Positions 53,143 to 61,640 of a DNA stretch of 64,000 nt are shown piece by piece. Source of the stretch: UBA1858 sp045105615. Lineage in GTDB: Bacteria; Pseudomonadota; Gammaproteobacteria; UBA4575. How positions within the stretch are numbered: position 1 is the first letter of the stretch; the number at the start of each line of letters is the position of its first letter. The position numbers were made by a program, and so were the translations under genes. The DNA lies in the NCBI GenBank assembly GCA_045105615.1, contig JBGCDS010000026.1:1-64000 (forward strand), read 5' to 3'. Below the pieces are notes generated by a model. The model searched no databases. It had not been told where the DNA came from and saw only the letters and a list, made by a program, of their open reading frames with translations.

Positions 53143-54221
53143 TACTGTATTGCTAATTTTTTATATAAAGATAGCCAATGTTGGCTGACTTCAGACCAGG
53201 CAAACTGCTTAACTAAATCTAGTCCAGAATTAACTAATTTATGCTGACATTGTTCATCTTCTAGTACCTGGCGAATTGCAGCTGCCATAGCCATATGATC
53301 TTCTGGACCTACCAATAGCGCAGTATTTTCATGCTCAACCATATAAGGGATACCACCAACATTAGTACTAACAACAGGCACTCCACTGGCTAATGCTTCC
53401 AAAATGGAATTAGGCATATTATCTACTCGACTAGGATTTAACATGACATCAGCTGATTGATATAGCGCAGGCATTTGTTGAGTATCTACACGGCCGGTAA
53501 AATTAACCTTCTGCGCTAAACCTAACTGCTCGACCAGTAGCTTTAGGTTGTCTAATTCTGGGCCGGTGCCAGCAATCGTTAACCCTGCACTAGGATAGCT
53601 GGATAATATTTCATTAAACGTTCTAATCGCTGTCGCATTGTCATAAATAAGCTCTAAATTTCTTGTCACTAACAAATGTGGCGAAAATTCTTTAGCTTGA
53701 TTATCTACAGAATTAAATCTATCAAGATCAATAATGTTAGCAATGATCTGTGTTGTTATACCTCGTTTACTAAATACCTCTTCTAAAAATCGTGAGGGTA
53801 CAACTATGTTAGAACTTGCATTCAATGTAGGTTTTACATATTTAAATGATTTGCTGAAAAACTTTTCTGCTTCACCTCCTCGATAATTAATCACTGTAGG
53901 TACTGAACGTATTTTTGCAATCCAAACTGCAGGCACAGTAAATAAATGCCAGGACCAACCCGAGTTAGCCATAATATGAAATACATCAACCTTCCCAGCA
54001 GTACTCCATAGATTAATTATATAAAAGGCTAATCTGAAAAATGCTCGCAGTACTGGAATCTTGGCCACCAATTTAGGCTTGTAATTAGCATTAGTTTGGA
54101 TAACATCAACACCTATATTTTCTTCTCTAAGAAGTTTTGCAAGCTGTAGTGTTTGATTTGCCATACCACCTGATGGAGGCGGTAGTGGTCCAACTAATCC
54201 TATGTGTAAACCGTTACCCAT
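53142..54221 (-). CDS. Family 4 glycosyltransferase
   Basis: This is a 359-residue GT-B glycosyltransferase. It has the N-terminal Gly-rich loop GLVGPLPPPSGGMANQT (about 8-24) and the donor domain with LTIAGTGPELDNLK, VNFTGRV and SRVDNMPNSILEALASGVPVV, the last carrying the E-x7-E-like motif with Asp at the first position. The sugar is unknown. It lies between the amidotransferase and the CapK-like gene and belongs to the exopolysaccharide segment. Confidence 0.9.
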   Translation of the reverse strand: MGNGLHIGLVGPLPPPSGGMANQTLQLAKLLREENIGVDVIQTNANYKPKLVAKIPVLRAFFRLAFYIINLWSTAGKVDVFHIMANSGWSWHLFTVPAVWIAKIRSVPTVINYRGGEAEKFFSKSFKYVKPTLNASSNIVVPSRFLEEVFSKRGITTQIIANIIDLDRFNSVDNQAKEFSPHLLVTRNLELIYDNATAIRTFNEILSSYPSAGLTIAGTGPELDNLKLLVEQLGLAQKVNFTGRVDTQQMPALYQSADVMLNPSRVDNMPNSILEALASGVPVVSTNVGGIPYMVEHENTALLVGPEDHMAMAAAIRQVLEDEQCQHKLVNSGLDLVKQFAWSEVSQHWLSLYKKLAIQ

Positions 54222-54242
54222 TGCATTACTTGTAATATTTAC

Positions 54243-56135
54243 TTAAGCATCTAAGCGATGCAAGAATGATTCAAACATTAACAACGACCAGATCGGAGCA
54301 CTATAGTCTCGTACACCTGACTGGTGCTGGTCAACTAAGTGACTAAGATATTTTTGATTAAACATTCCCGTACTTGCTAGCTTTTCACCAAGAATAGCAC
54401 TGTTCACTTTTTCTTTAAGTGGCCCACGGAACCAACTTGCTAATGGAACACCGAAACCCATTTTCTTGCGATATAAAATATCTTGAGACAGATGTGGTTC
54501 TAGTGATTTTTTGAAAATATATTTTCCTTCGGTGCCTTTTAATTTCATCTTCGGTGGTAATCCAGAAATCCACTCGACAAATTTATGGTCTAACAATGGC
54601 ACTCGCACTTCTAGTGAGTGCGCCATACTGGCACGATCAACCTTAGTTAATATGTCACCTACCAGGTAAGTTTTCATATCCATGTATTGTACTAGTGAAA
54701 GTGGATCATCAGTTGGGGCACGATTTGCATGATGGCGCAAAACTTCAACAGCATTGTAACCCTGCAATTCATTTTTAAATGATTTGTTAAATAATAAATT
54801 TCTTTGTTTATCACTAAACAAGCTAACACTATGTAAATAACCTTGGCTGGTGTCACGCGCCATAGATTCAAATGTTGTTTTAGCACGGAATATTTTAGGT
54901 GCCCAATCAGCCTTTGGATACATGTGACCTAATGCTCCAAATATTGGCTTCCTAATTCCTAGTGGCAATGCTGAACGTATGCGTTCTTCATAGTTGTGCC
55001 AACGATAACGACGATAACCCGCAAAATTCTCATCGCCGCCATCTCCTGATAATGCAACAGTGACATTCTTTCTAGCCAGTTCACATAAACGATACGTCGG
55101 CATAGCAGAACTATCCGCATAGGGCTCATCGTATAAACCCCCTAATTTGCCAACTAAATCAAAATCATCAGGATCAACCTGTTCGACTCGATGATCAGTT
55201 TTATATTGATCTGCTATTTGTTGCGCATAGGATGCTTCATTAAACTTAGGATCTCCAAATGATATTGAACAGGTGTTAACAGCCGATTCATTCAATCCTG
55301 CCATCATTGCGACTACTGCACTTGAATCAACACCGCCCGATAAAAATGCGCCTAGTGGCACTTCAGAAACCAACCTAATATCTACTGCTTCTTTTAAGTG
55401 CCTAATTAATTCTTCACTAGCTTCTGTCTCATCCATTGCTGGATGCAGAATGAATGGTACATCCCAATATTCGCGCTGCTCTGGTATTCGCTCACCACGT
55501 TTAATTGTTAATGAGTGACCTGGTGATAACTTAAACGTGTCTCTAAATATAGTTTTAGGTTCAGGCACATAACCATACGCAAAATAGTCTTCGACCGCAC
55601 GTGGATCTATATCTCTACCTAAACCGGGGTGGATCATTAAAGATTTCAGTTCTGATCCAAATATTAAATTACCATCTGGAAGTATTGAATAATATAGCGG
55701 CTTAATACCTAAACGGTCACGCGCCATAAAAAATGTATTTTTATTTCGGTCCCATATGGCAAATGCAAACATACCACGGAATCTTTCTACACAGGCTTCA
55801 CCCCACTGTTCCCATGCATGCACGATAACTTCTGTATCGCAGCGGGTCCTAAACGTATGCCCAGCTGCCTGTAGCTCTTCCATTAATTCTGGGAAATTAT
55901 AAATTTCACCGTTATAGACAACAACGACTGAGTTATCTTCATTATATAAAGGTTGTTTACCACTAGAGATATCGATGATAGATAATCGACGATGACCTAA
56001 ACCTACGCCTTCTTCTATGTGCAATCCATCCTGGTCAGGTCCGCGATGGTATTGTGAATCATTCATCCGCGAGAGCACGCTCTTATCAATTGAACGCTTA
56101 CCTTTTGTATCAAATATTCCTGTTATTCCGCACAT
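54243..56135 (-). CDS. asnB: Asparagine synthetase-like amidotransferase, exosortase A type
   Basis: The 630-residue protein has an N-terminal glutaminase with nucleophile Cys2 (MCGITGIFD), RRLSIID and YNGEIYNF. The synthetase half has the PP-loop SGGVDSS (266-272) and ALSGDGGDENFAGYRR. The start MCGITGIFDTKGKRSID and the length match the subgroup found beside XrtA (exosortase A) in EPS/PEP-CTERM loci, where it may amidate a polymer precursor. A plain asparagine synthetase is possible but less likely in this context. Confidence 0.87.
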   Translation of the reverse strand: MCGITGIFDTKGKRSIDKSVLSRMNDSQYHRGPDQDGLHIEEGVGLGHRRLSIIDISSGKQPLYNEDNSVVVVYNGEIYNFPELMEELQAAGHTFRTRCDTEVIVHAWEQWGEACVERFRGMFAFAIWDRNKNTFFMARDRLGIKPLYYSILPDGNLIFGSELKSLMIHPGLGRDIDPRAVEDYFAYGYVPEPKTIFRDTFKLSPGHSLTIKRGERIPEQREYWDVPFILHPAMDETEASEELIRHLKEAVDIRLVSEVPLGAFLSGGVDSSAVVAMMAGLNESAVNTCSISFGDPKFNEASYAQQIADQYKTDHRVEQVDPDDFDLVGKLGGLYDEPYADSSAMPTYRLCELARKNVTVALSGDGGDENFAGYRRYRWHNYEERIRSALPLGIRKPIFGALGHMYPKADWAPKIFRAKTTFESMARDTSQGYLHSVSLFSDKQRNLLFNKSFKNELQGYNAVEVLRHHANRAPTDDPLSLVQYMDMKTYLVGDILTKVDRASMAHSLEVRVPLLDHKFVEWISGLPPKMKLKGTEGKYIFKKSLEPHLSQDILYRKKMGFGVPLASWFRGPLKEKVNSAILGEKLASTGMFNQKYLSHLVDQHQSGVRDYSAPIWSLLMFESFLHRLDA

Positions 56136-56290
56136 CTAAGTTTGTCCGTTATTTCTTTTTATGAATTATATTGAAATGATAGTTTATGGTGTTTATGTAG
56201 CTAAAAATTTCCAGTAATGCAGTTAATTTTGCAGCTTAGACATTATTTTTTAGTAGCGACGTCGTAAAGCATTATTTATATTAATATCAA

Positions 56291-57484
56291 TCACATAATG
56301 TCATCATAAACAGAAAGATAATTATCAACCATATGTTCTAAACGAAACCGTTTAGCGATTAATTGACTCGCTGCTTGACCGTCTGCCTGCCTTTTTCCCT
56401 CATTTTCTACATATGTCAATAAGGCATGCATCATTTGTTTCGCATCATCGGCTGGCACTAGTATTCCTGTTTCACCGTCTACAACCAATTCGGGATTACC
56501 TCCTACCTCTGTCGCGATAACAGGTAGGCCGGTCGCCATTGCTTCTAGAATAGTATTTGAGATACCTTCGTTACGAGATGGCAATACAAATATATCCAAG
56601 CAATTCATCAATGAATTTACGTCGTCTCTACTGCCAGGTAGCCATGCTTGTTTACTCATGCCTGCTGCATCTAGTTTTGCCTGTGCTTGAGGTCTTAACT
56701 CACCATCTCCAACTAGGACTAAACGTAAATTTTCCCGTTGTTGGTGATCACTTTGCTCTACTAATTGTATGAATGCATCCACCAAAGTCAGTTGATCCTT
56801 AACCGGCTCCATTCTGCCTACTGTGCCAATTAAAATACTATTTTTATTAATAAATTCTATTGGGAACGCACTAAAGTCCTGTGGTTCCTTTTCATCTAGA
56901 TTAAAACGATCAGCATCAACACCATTATATATTTGGGTAAGCTTACTCAGAGGTATGCCTGCATCATGATGCAGATAATTTACTATATGTTTAGATAAGC
57001 CTATATAACGATGCACTATCGCACTCATCGCTCTTCTCAATAAACGGTATTTTAGATTTGTACCATTCAGGTCACTCATACCCCAACCGTGCTCACTATG
57101 AATTCTACGCTTAACACCAGCCAGCATTGAAATAGCCACCATTTCTAACGCTGCTAAGTTACGCGTATGTGTAATCGTGGGCTTAAGCTCTCGAAGCAAT
57201 TTCCATAGACGAAAATATAAGCCGATATCATGACCCGGTTTTTTATTTAGACAGTAAATCTCAACATCTTTTCGATTTAAACGCTGTTTAAAATCAGTGC
57301 TATCTGTCAGCGATATAATGACATGTCGATATTGATCTTCTGGAATACGATTAATCAGATTAACAACGCCATTCTCAAGCCCACCCACAGCGAAGCGGTA
57401 TAATATATGTGCGATAAGCGGTGGCTTAGCATCAACTTTAGAATGGCTCAGTGATGTTGCGGAGTCGAGGGCTTTGACTTGCAT
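56291..57484 (-). CDS. Exosortase-A-associated glycosyltransferase (TIGR03088-like)
   Basis: This is a 397-residue GT-B enzyme. IAHILYRFAVGGLENGVVNL (about 24-43) is the conserved start of a sugar transferase subgroup tied to XrtA/PEP-CTERM polysaccharide loci. The donor-site motif is SRNEGISNTILEAMATGLPV, with both Glu. The sugar is unknown. It is the first gene of the EPS segment in this direction, 155 bp upstream of the asnB-like gene. Exosortase, chain-length and export genes are not in the window. Confidence 0.88.
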   Translation of the reverse strand: MQVKALDSATSLSHSKVDAKPPLIAHILYRFAVGGLENGVVNLINRIPEDQYRHVIISLTDSTDFKQRLNRKDVEIYCLNKKPGHDIGLYFRLWKLLRELKPTITHTRNLAALEMVAISMLAGVKRRIHSEHGWGMSDLNGTNLKYRLLRRAMSAIVHRYIGLSKHIVNYLHHDAGIPLSKLTQIYNGVDADRFNLDEKEPQDFSAFPIEFINKNSILIGTVGRMEPVKDQLTLVDAFIQLVEQSDHQQRENLRLVLVGDGELRPQAQAKLDAAGMSKQAWLPGSRDDVNSLMNCLDIFVLPSRNEGISNTILEAMATGLPVIATEVGGNPELVVDGETGILVPADDAKQMMHALLTYVENEGKRQADGQAASQLIAKRFRLEHMVDNYLSVYDDIM

Positions 57485-57565
57485 CGTAAAAATGTTTATT
57501 TAGGCTCAATAATTGTTCAATTATATCCTCTAGATCGACAAAAAAACTTTGATTACATCGCATTA

Positions 57566-57594
57566 AACCCAATACCCATTGCGGGTATTGGTTA
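57566..57594 (-). terminator. Hairpin after the MarR-type gene
   Basis: CCAATACCC (57569-57577) pairs perfectly with GGGTATTGG (57583-57591) across a 5-nt loop. The T-tract on the minus strand is short (GTTTAAT), so it is a moderate terminator for the MarR-type gene ending at 57611. Confidence 0.6.
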
Positions 57595-57610
57595 CTTCAT
57601 CGGAAACTGC

Positions 57611-58024
57611 TTAGAAGATTTTACTCAACTCGTCTAACTGATTTAATCCAGCTTTGACGGCTTTGTTGCCTTTTGCTGTCAATACAACATCTACCACACG
57701 CCGATCTGTTTTACTTCGTTCACGTGTAATATAGTCAAGTGATTCCAATTGGTCTAGATAACGACTTATTGTTGCAGGCTCTACCTGTAAATGCTGCGCA
57801 ACTGCCGCTGGTGTCACTGCATGCTCACTCCAGAGTGTTACTAGCACCTGCCACAAGTTATAATTTATACCAAATCGGGATACTTTTTTACTAATTGAGT
57901 ATCCTACCTGACGTGACATCACGGTCAGATCTACCAATAAATTAGCACGATCTTTTGCGGGAGATCTTAAATCAGTCAGTTTTTTAGGTACAATTTCTTT
58001 ATTGAACTCGCGAGCTGTAATCAT
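57611..58024 (-). CDS. MarR-family transcriptional regulator
   Basis: This is a 137-residue winged-helix regulator. The HTH is TPAAVAQHLQVEPATISRYLDQLESLDYI and the wing ERSKTDRRVVDVVLTAKG has the conserved DRR. The N-terminal dimerisation helix is long. The ligand and targets are unknown. It is divergent from thiO, and the 180-bp gap contains a perfect 6-6-6 inverted repeat, which suggests autoregulation and perhaps control of thiO. Confidence 0.9.
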   Translation of the reverse strand: MITAREFNKEIVPKKLTDLRSPAKDRANLLVDLTVMSRQVGYSISKKVSRFGINYNLWQVLVTLWSEHAVTPAAVAQHLQVEPATISRYLDQLESLDYITRERSKTDRRVVDVVLTAKGNKAVKAGLNQLDELSKIF

Positions 58025-58102
58025 TCTTTCTAAACCTCTATTAAAACTATTTATTACTTTATTTGATTTATTATCACCGTGTTATTATTTGAATGCATTA
58101 AA

Positions 58103-58120
58103 TGTTAACGATATTTAACA
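58103..58120. promoter_or_regulatory. Inverted repeat, candidate MarR operator
   Basis: TGTTAA (58103-58108), CGATAT and TTAACA (58115-58120) form an 18-bp palindrome between the divergent marR-type gene and thiO. Size and position suit a MarR dimer, but no regulator has been tied to this motif. Confidence 0.35.
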
Positions 58121-58204
58121 ATGTTTTACGAATCGAATCATTAACTCATACCATAGTAAATCAGTGTTATCAGTTCTCTTGTTAAATAACTAGGCATAAC
58201 CATA

Positions 58205-59272
58205 GTGAAGTCAGACTTAGTTATTATAGGGGGTGGAATAATAGGTTTATACAGTGCCTATCTATTGGCGCAGCGTGGCATAAATATAACGCTTATTGAT
58301 AAGAGTGACTTTGGCCAAGAAAGTTCTTGGGTAGCTGGTGGAATACTTGCACCATTACTTCCATGGCATTACAGCCCGCAGGTATTATCACTGACTACAA
58401 ATGCATCCAATGACTATTACAATTTATCACAGCATTTATTTGAGCATACAAATCTAGATATTGAATACTGGAAATGCGGCTTAACAATTCTAGAATCGTA
58501 TAGTGAGGAGACTAAGCAATGGTGCAATAAACAGAATATTGTCTATCAGCAAAATGAACAGCTCCCTCTAGATAGTATTTACTTACCTGATATAGCACAG
58601 GTAAGAATGCCACTTGTACTAACAGCATTAATACAATGCCTTCAACAAAAAAGTAATGTCAGGCTCCTCAACAACACAACAGTAGATAGTTACCATGTAC
58701 ATAAAAATCATATGGTCGCTGTTAATACCTCTATTGGCAATATTGATACTGAACATGTTTTATTAGCTACCGGTGCATGGTCACCCAAGATAAATAATTC
58801 TAAGAAACATTTTCGCATGCCTGCCATCTCTCCCATTAAAGGACAAATTATTGCAATACAGACAATACCTGGTCTACTTGATCAAATAATATATAAGAAT
58901 GGACACTATCTAATCCCTAGAAAAGACGGATTAATTATCGCTGGAAGCACATTAGAAAATGTCGGCTATAGCAAAAACATTACAGATTCTGCACGTAATA
59001 AACTATGGGAAAATTCACTATCAATGCTTCCCGAATTAAACAATTATTCCATTACCTATCATTGGGCAGGACTGAGACCTGGGTCACCAGAAAACATACC
59101 TACCATTGGGCCTCACCCAGATGTTAAGGGTCTGTATCTAAATTGTGGACATTTTAGATATGGCGTTGCGATGGCCCCAAGATCCGCTGAAATAATCAGT
59201 CAATGGATTATTAATAATGGAGCCACCCTAAATGATCAAGAACGTAGATATAGATATGACAATTTTGCATAA
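58205..59272 (+). CDS. thiO: Glycine oxidase ThiO-like FAD-dependent oxidoreductase
   Basis: This is a 355-residue DAO-family flavoenzyme. The FAD-binding GxGxxG is VIIGGGIIGLYSAYLLA (about 6-22), followed by SSWVAGGILAPLLPW and the C-terminal HWAGLRPGSPENIPTIG and GHFRYGVAMAP, which fit ThiO. It would oxidise glycine to the imine used by ThiG. The start is GTG at 58205. A different D-amino-acid oxidase is possible, but thiS and thiG in the same window support ThiO. Confidence 0.85.
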   Translation: MKSDLVIIGGGIIGLYSAYLLAQRGINITLIDKSDFGQESSWVAGGILAPLLPWHYSPQVLSLTTNASNDYYNLSQHLFEHTNLDIEYWKCGLTILESYSEETKQWCNKQNIVYQQNEQLPLDSIYLPDIAQVRMPLVLTALIQCLQQKSNVRLLNNTTVDSYHVHKNHMVAVNTSIGNIDTEHVLLATGAWSPKINNSKKHFRMPAISPIKGQIIAIQTIPGLLDQIIYKNGHYLIPRKDGLIIAGSTLENVGYSKNITDSARNKLWENSLSMLPELNNYSITYHWAGLRPGSPENIPTIGPHPDVKGLYLNCGHFRYGVAMAPRSAEIISQWIINNGATLNDQERRYRYDNFA

Positions 59273-59330
59273 CTCAGCTAATAACCTTATCTAGTAGACC
59301 TACTCTCTAGTCTAAGCATGTGCTGCAAAA

Positions 59331-59358
59331 TAGACTTATTCTAGATTCTGGTTATAAT
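59331..59358 (+). promoter_or_regulatory. Promoter of the Fur-family gene, leaderless type
   Basis: TAGACT (59331-59336) and a perfect TATAAT (59353-59358) are 16 bp apart. The -10 ends six bases before ATG 59365, so transcription should start at or next to the A of the start codon. Confidence 0.55.
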
Positions 59359-59364
59359 GCCGCC

Positions 59365-59793
59365 ATGAATTCGGCACCTACAAACTTTAGTGATGACCCT
59401 ATGCAACTAGCTTCTAGGCTACGTGCCCATGGTATTACGCCAACTCAACAGCGAGTGCTTATTGGTTCAGCCCTGTTTGCGAAAGCGCAGCATGTATCTG
59501 CAGAACAGGTATTATCAATGGTCAACAAAAATAATGAAACAGTGTCTAAAGCAACGGTCTATAACACGCTAGGTCTGTTCGCCCAAAAAGGCTTACTGCA
59601 TGAAGTCATCTTTGAAGCTAACAAAGTATTTTATGATACTAATCTCGAAAATCATCACCATCTTTATCATATGGATACGGGTCGATTAGAAGACATACCA
59701 GCTGATCAAGTTAAAATAGATCAGTTACCAGAATTACCCGAAGGCACTATCCTTGAAGACATAGACGTCATTATTCGTCTACGCAGATCATAG
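59365..59793 (+). CDS. Fur-family regulator lacking the CxxC zinc motif (Irr-like)
   Basis: The 142-residue product has the Fur winged helix (GITPTQQRVLIGSALF, then VSKATVYNTLGLFAQKGLL). The regulatory metal region is ENHHHLYHMDTGRLEDI. Where Fur, Zur and PerR have CxxCG, this has MDTGR, and there is no CxxC pair at the C-terminus either. This pattern resembles Irr-like proteins with a His cluster (His97-99). The effector could be iron, heme or manganese. ATG at 59365 is chosen over GTG at 59320, which lies upstream of the promoter. Confidence 0.88.
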   Translation: MNSAPTNFSDDPMQLASRLRAHGITPTQQRVLIGSALFAKAQHVSAEQVLSMVNKNNETVSKATVYNTLGLFAQKGLLHEVIFEANKVFYDTNLENHHHLYHMDTGRLEDIPADQVKIDQLPELPEGTILEDIDVIIRLRRS

Positions 59794-60068
59794 TACCAGT
59801 TTGATTCACCAGGCATTCCAGCCTGAAATAATTTGATCCTATCTAGGTTAGCTGCACCTCCTTAATTTCACTATTCATATTCTCCTTATAAACTTCTCAT
59901 ATCACTTAAGTTTTATATATTTATTCTGATTAATTTATAAAACTCAGTATTACAAATACCACTTTAAAAAATTGTAATAACTATTATTTTTGAAGTTGTT
60001 CTCATCTTTATATTATTTTTCATGACAAATTGTTTGTACAAAATTCATGCGCGAAGGGGAGCATGATA

Positions 60069-60287
60069 ATGAAAAAAATAATATACAAGAAACAAGATGA
60101 ATTACAGTTAGGCTCACTCATGCAGGATACATTAGAGAGCTTTTTTGAATATGAAGATAGTATTAATCCAAGTGAGTCTCATAGAAAAAATGTCAAAGCC
60201 AAATTAGAAAAATTGATTTTGATATTAAAGGTCACAGACAACCAATACTTATCTGAGATCGAAGATTTATGTGAAAAGTTAAATTAA
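60069..60287 (+). CDS. Small unrecognised protein
   Basis: This 72-residue protein has no known family. It has a basic start (MKKIIYKKQDELQLG) and two likely amphipathic helices (MQDTLESFFEYEDS and HRKNVKAKLEKLILILKV). ATG at 60069 lies 7 nt after AAGGGGAG, a strong Shine-Dalgarno. Another ATG at 60063 is too close to it. It is probably cytoplasmic. The gene is flanked by AT-rich gaps and precedes another unknown gene in the same direction. Confidence 0.6.
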   Translation: MKKIIYKKQDELQLGSLMQDTLESFFEYEDSINPSESHRKNVKAKLEKLILILKVTDNQYLSEIEDLCEKLN

Positions 60288-60532
60288 ATTTAAATAACTC
60301 TTTAACTCACATTAAGTTAACTAACCTCTCTGGCAATTCATTATTACTTATACGACGCAAGTTATTAATTTGATTACAAAATCTTTGAAGTAGTAATTTC
60401 TTCTCTGTTTTATATTGAGACATATCTCACAACGCAATCTTCTAATCAGCAATACGATCGAGTGTAATAAGATTAGACGCAAATAGACGTCTGACACTAA
60501 GAAGAACTACACCACATAGAAGGAACTACGAG

Positions 60533-61117
60533 ATGAACTCATTGAGTCGTCAGGCATTAAACTATCTGAACCTATCTGAAAGCAATGATAAGCAAGCAAG
60601 AAATAAACTCTGCTGTTTAATTCTGTTATTTGAAAAAGATTATAAATCCAAAATTGATCAACTAGACGAAGTATTACTTCTACATATTTTAAATCATCTA
60701 ACCGAGTGTTATCTCGACTCTATCACTTATCTTGGCCAGGAAAAGCATTCAGCAACAGAACAGTTAATCAAACGATTAACTTTATCTGATATAAAAATGG
60801 GGACCAGTCGTGCCACAGTATTTAATCGCTGTACTTATTATTCAAGCGAGTTGCTTGGTGAATTTAATGAGGTTAAAAATCATCAAAATATGACTATTAT
60901 GTCTGAGCTAGAAAAATTAGAGGATACTAACGTTACCGAAATTGATAACGATACCATGCCTCATTTAGAAGACTTCACTGAAACAGAATGTAATGAAATA
61001 CCCGCCCCTTCAATGGCTAATATTAAAATTGAAAGTAGTGGGCCTATACATAAGAGTGAACAATTTTCTTCTATTTATACACTCTGGAATCAAAAACATA
61101 ACCCAGCATTTAAGTAA
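60533..61117 (+). CDS. Unrecognised protein with helical N-terminal domain
   Basis: This is a 194-residue cytoplasmic protein with no family I recognise. The N-terminal part (about 1-115) is helical with a Leu-rich stretch (EVLLLHILNHLTECYLDSI) and the motif MGTSRATVFNRCTYYSSELL. The later part (about 120-175) is acidic, Thr/Glu-rich and probably disordered, and the C-terminus carries YTLWNQKHNPAFK. AGAAGGA lies 8 nt before ATG. It lies 245 bp after the 72-aa gene. Confidence 0.65.
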   Translation: MNSLSRQALNYLNLSESNDKQARNKLCCLILLFEKDYKSKIDQLDEVLLLHILNHLTECYLDSITYLGQEKHSATEQLIKRLTLSDIKMGTSRATVFNRCTYYSSELLGEFNEVKNHQNMTIMSELEKLEDTNVTEIDNDTMPHLEDFTETECNEIPAPSMANIKIESSGPIHKSEQFSSIYTLWNQKHNPAFK

Positions 61118-61406
61118 TTAATATATAGATATCATCTTGTCGACATTTTTGACCAAAATACAAAACAGTTTGAATCCGATCACATTTGACTAACTCACGA
61201 AAAATATTGATAGATTTTTTAACTTTAGTTAAAAATCCATTATTTTTGAGAGCATGCTCAAGATTTTCACACTTAAGTATGAGTAGGTGCCCGTGCCTAT
61301 ACAAATTGTGACCAATAGAACATAACTCTTGGGAGATTTTAGGTTTAATAACGCCTACAAGGACTGATGGACATGGATGTCAATTTTGACGCAGAGGCAA
61401 TAGAAC

Positions 61407-61616
61407 ATGGAACAATTTGAAGAAACGGTTGTTAATCCAAATATCTCATTAAATAATTTTGAGGTGAAGATTCGCGAGAATGAAGAAAAGCACGTGCATC
61501 AAAATATGCCCGTCAGCAATACAGCTAAAAAAGATTCCAGCAATAATTATAAAGCAATTTTTTTATTGGCTATTTTAATCGGCGTGCTTTTCTATCAAAT
61601 AACCTTTATATTATAA
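61407..61616 (+). CDS. Small single-pass membrane protein, unrecognised
   Basis: This is a 69-residue protein. It has an acidic, soluble N-terminal part (MEQFEETVVNPNISLNNFEV) and one C-terminal membrane helix (about 50-68, AIFLLAILIGVLFYQITFIL), so it is a tail-anchored type. AGAGG lies 9 nt before ATG. A 17-codon frame (61367-61420) overlaps its start in another frame, and a CsrA-like hairpin precedes it. No family is recognised. Confidence 0.55.
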   Translation: MEQFEETVVNPNISLNNFEVKIRENEEKHVHQNMPVSNTAKKDSSNNYKAIFLLAILIGVLFYQITFIL

Positions 61617-61640
61617 AAAAGCTGCTGTTATATCATCAGC
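61614..61640 (-). terminator. Terminator of aceEF
   Basis: On the minus strand GCTGATGATATAACAGCAGC folds into an interrupted stem (GCTG/CAGC plus TG/CA) followed by six T. It overlaps the last codons of aceF. Confidence 0.6.

Noticed and set aside
59810..59825. Hairpin CAGGC...GCCTG after the Fur-family gene as a terminator
   Set aside because: The stem is only 5 bp and no T-tract follows.
61110..61304. 64-codon open frame on the minus strand
   Set aside because: The sequence is vaguely protein-like, but it starts with TTG, has no Shine-Dalgarno and no recognisable domain; too weak to report as a gene.
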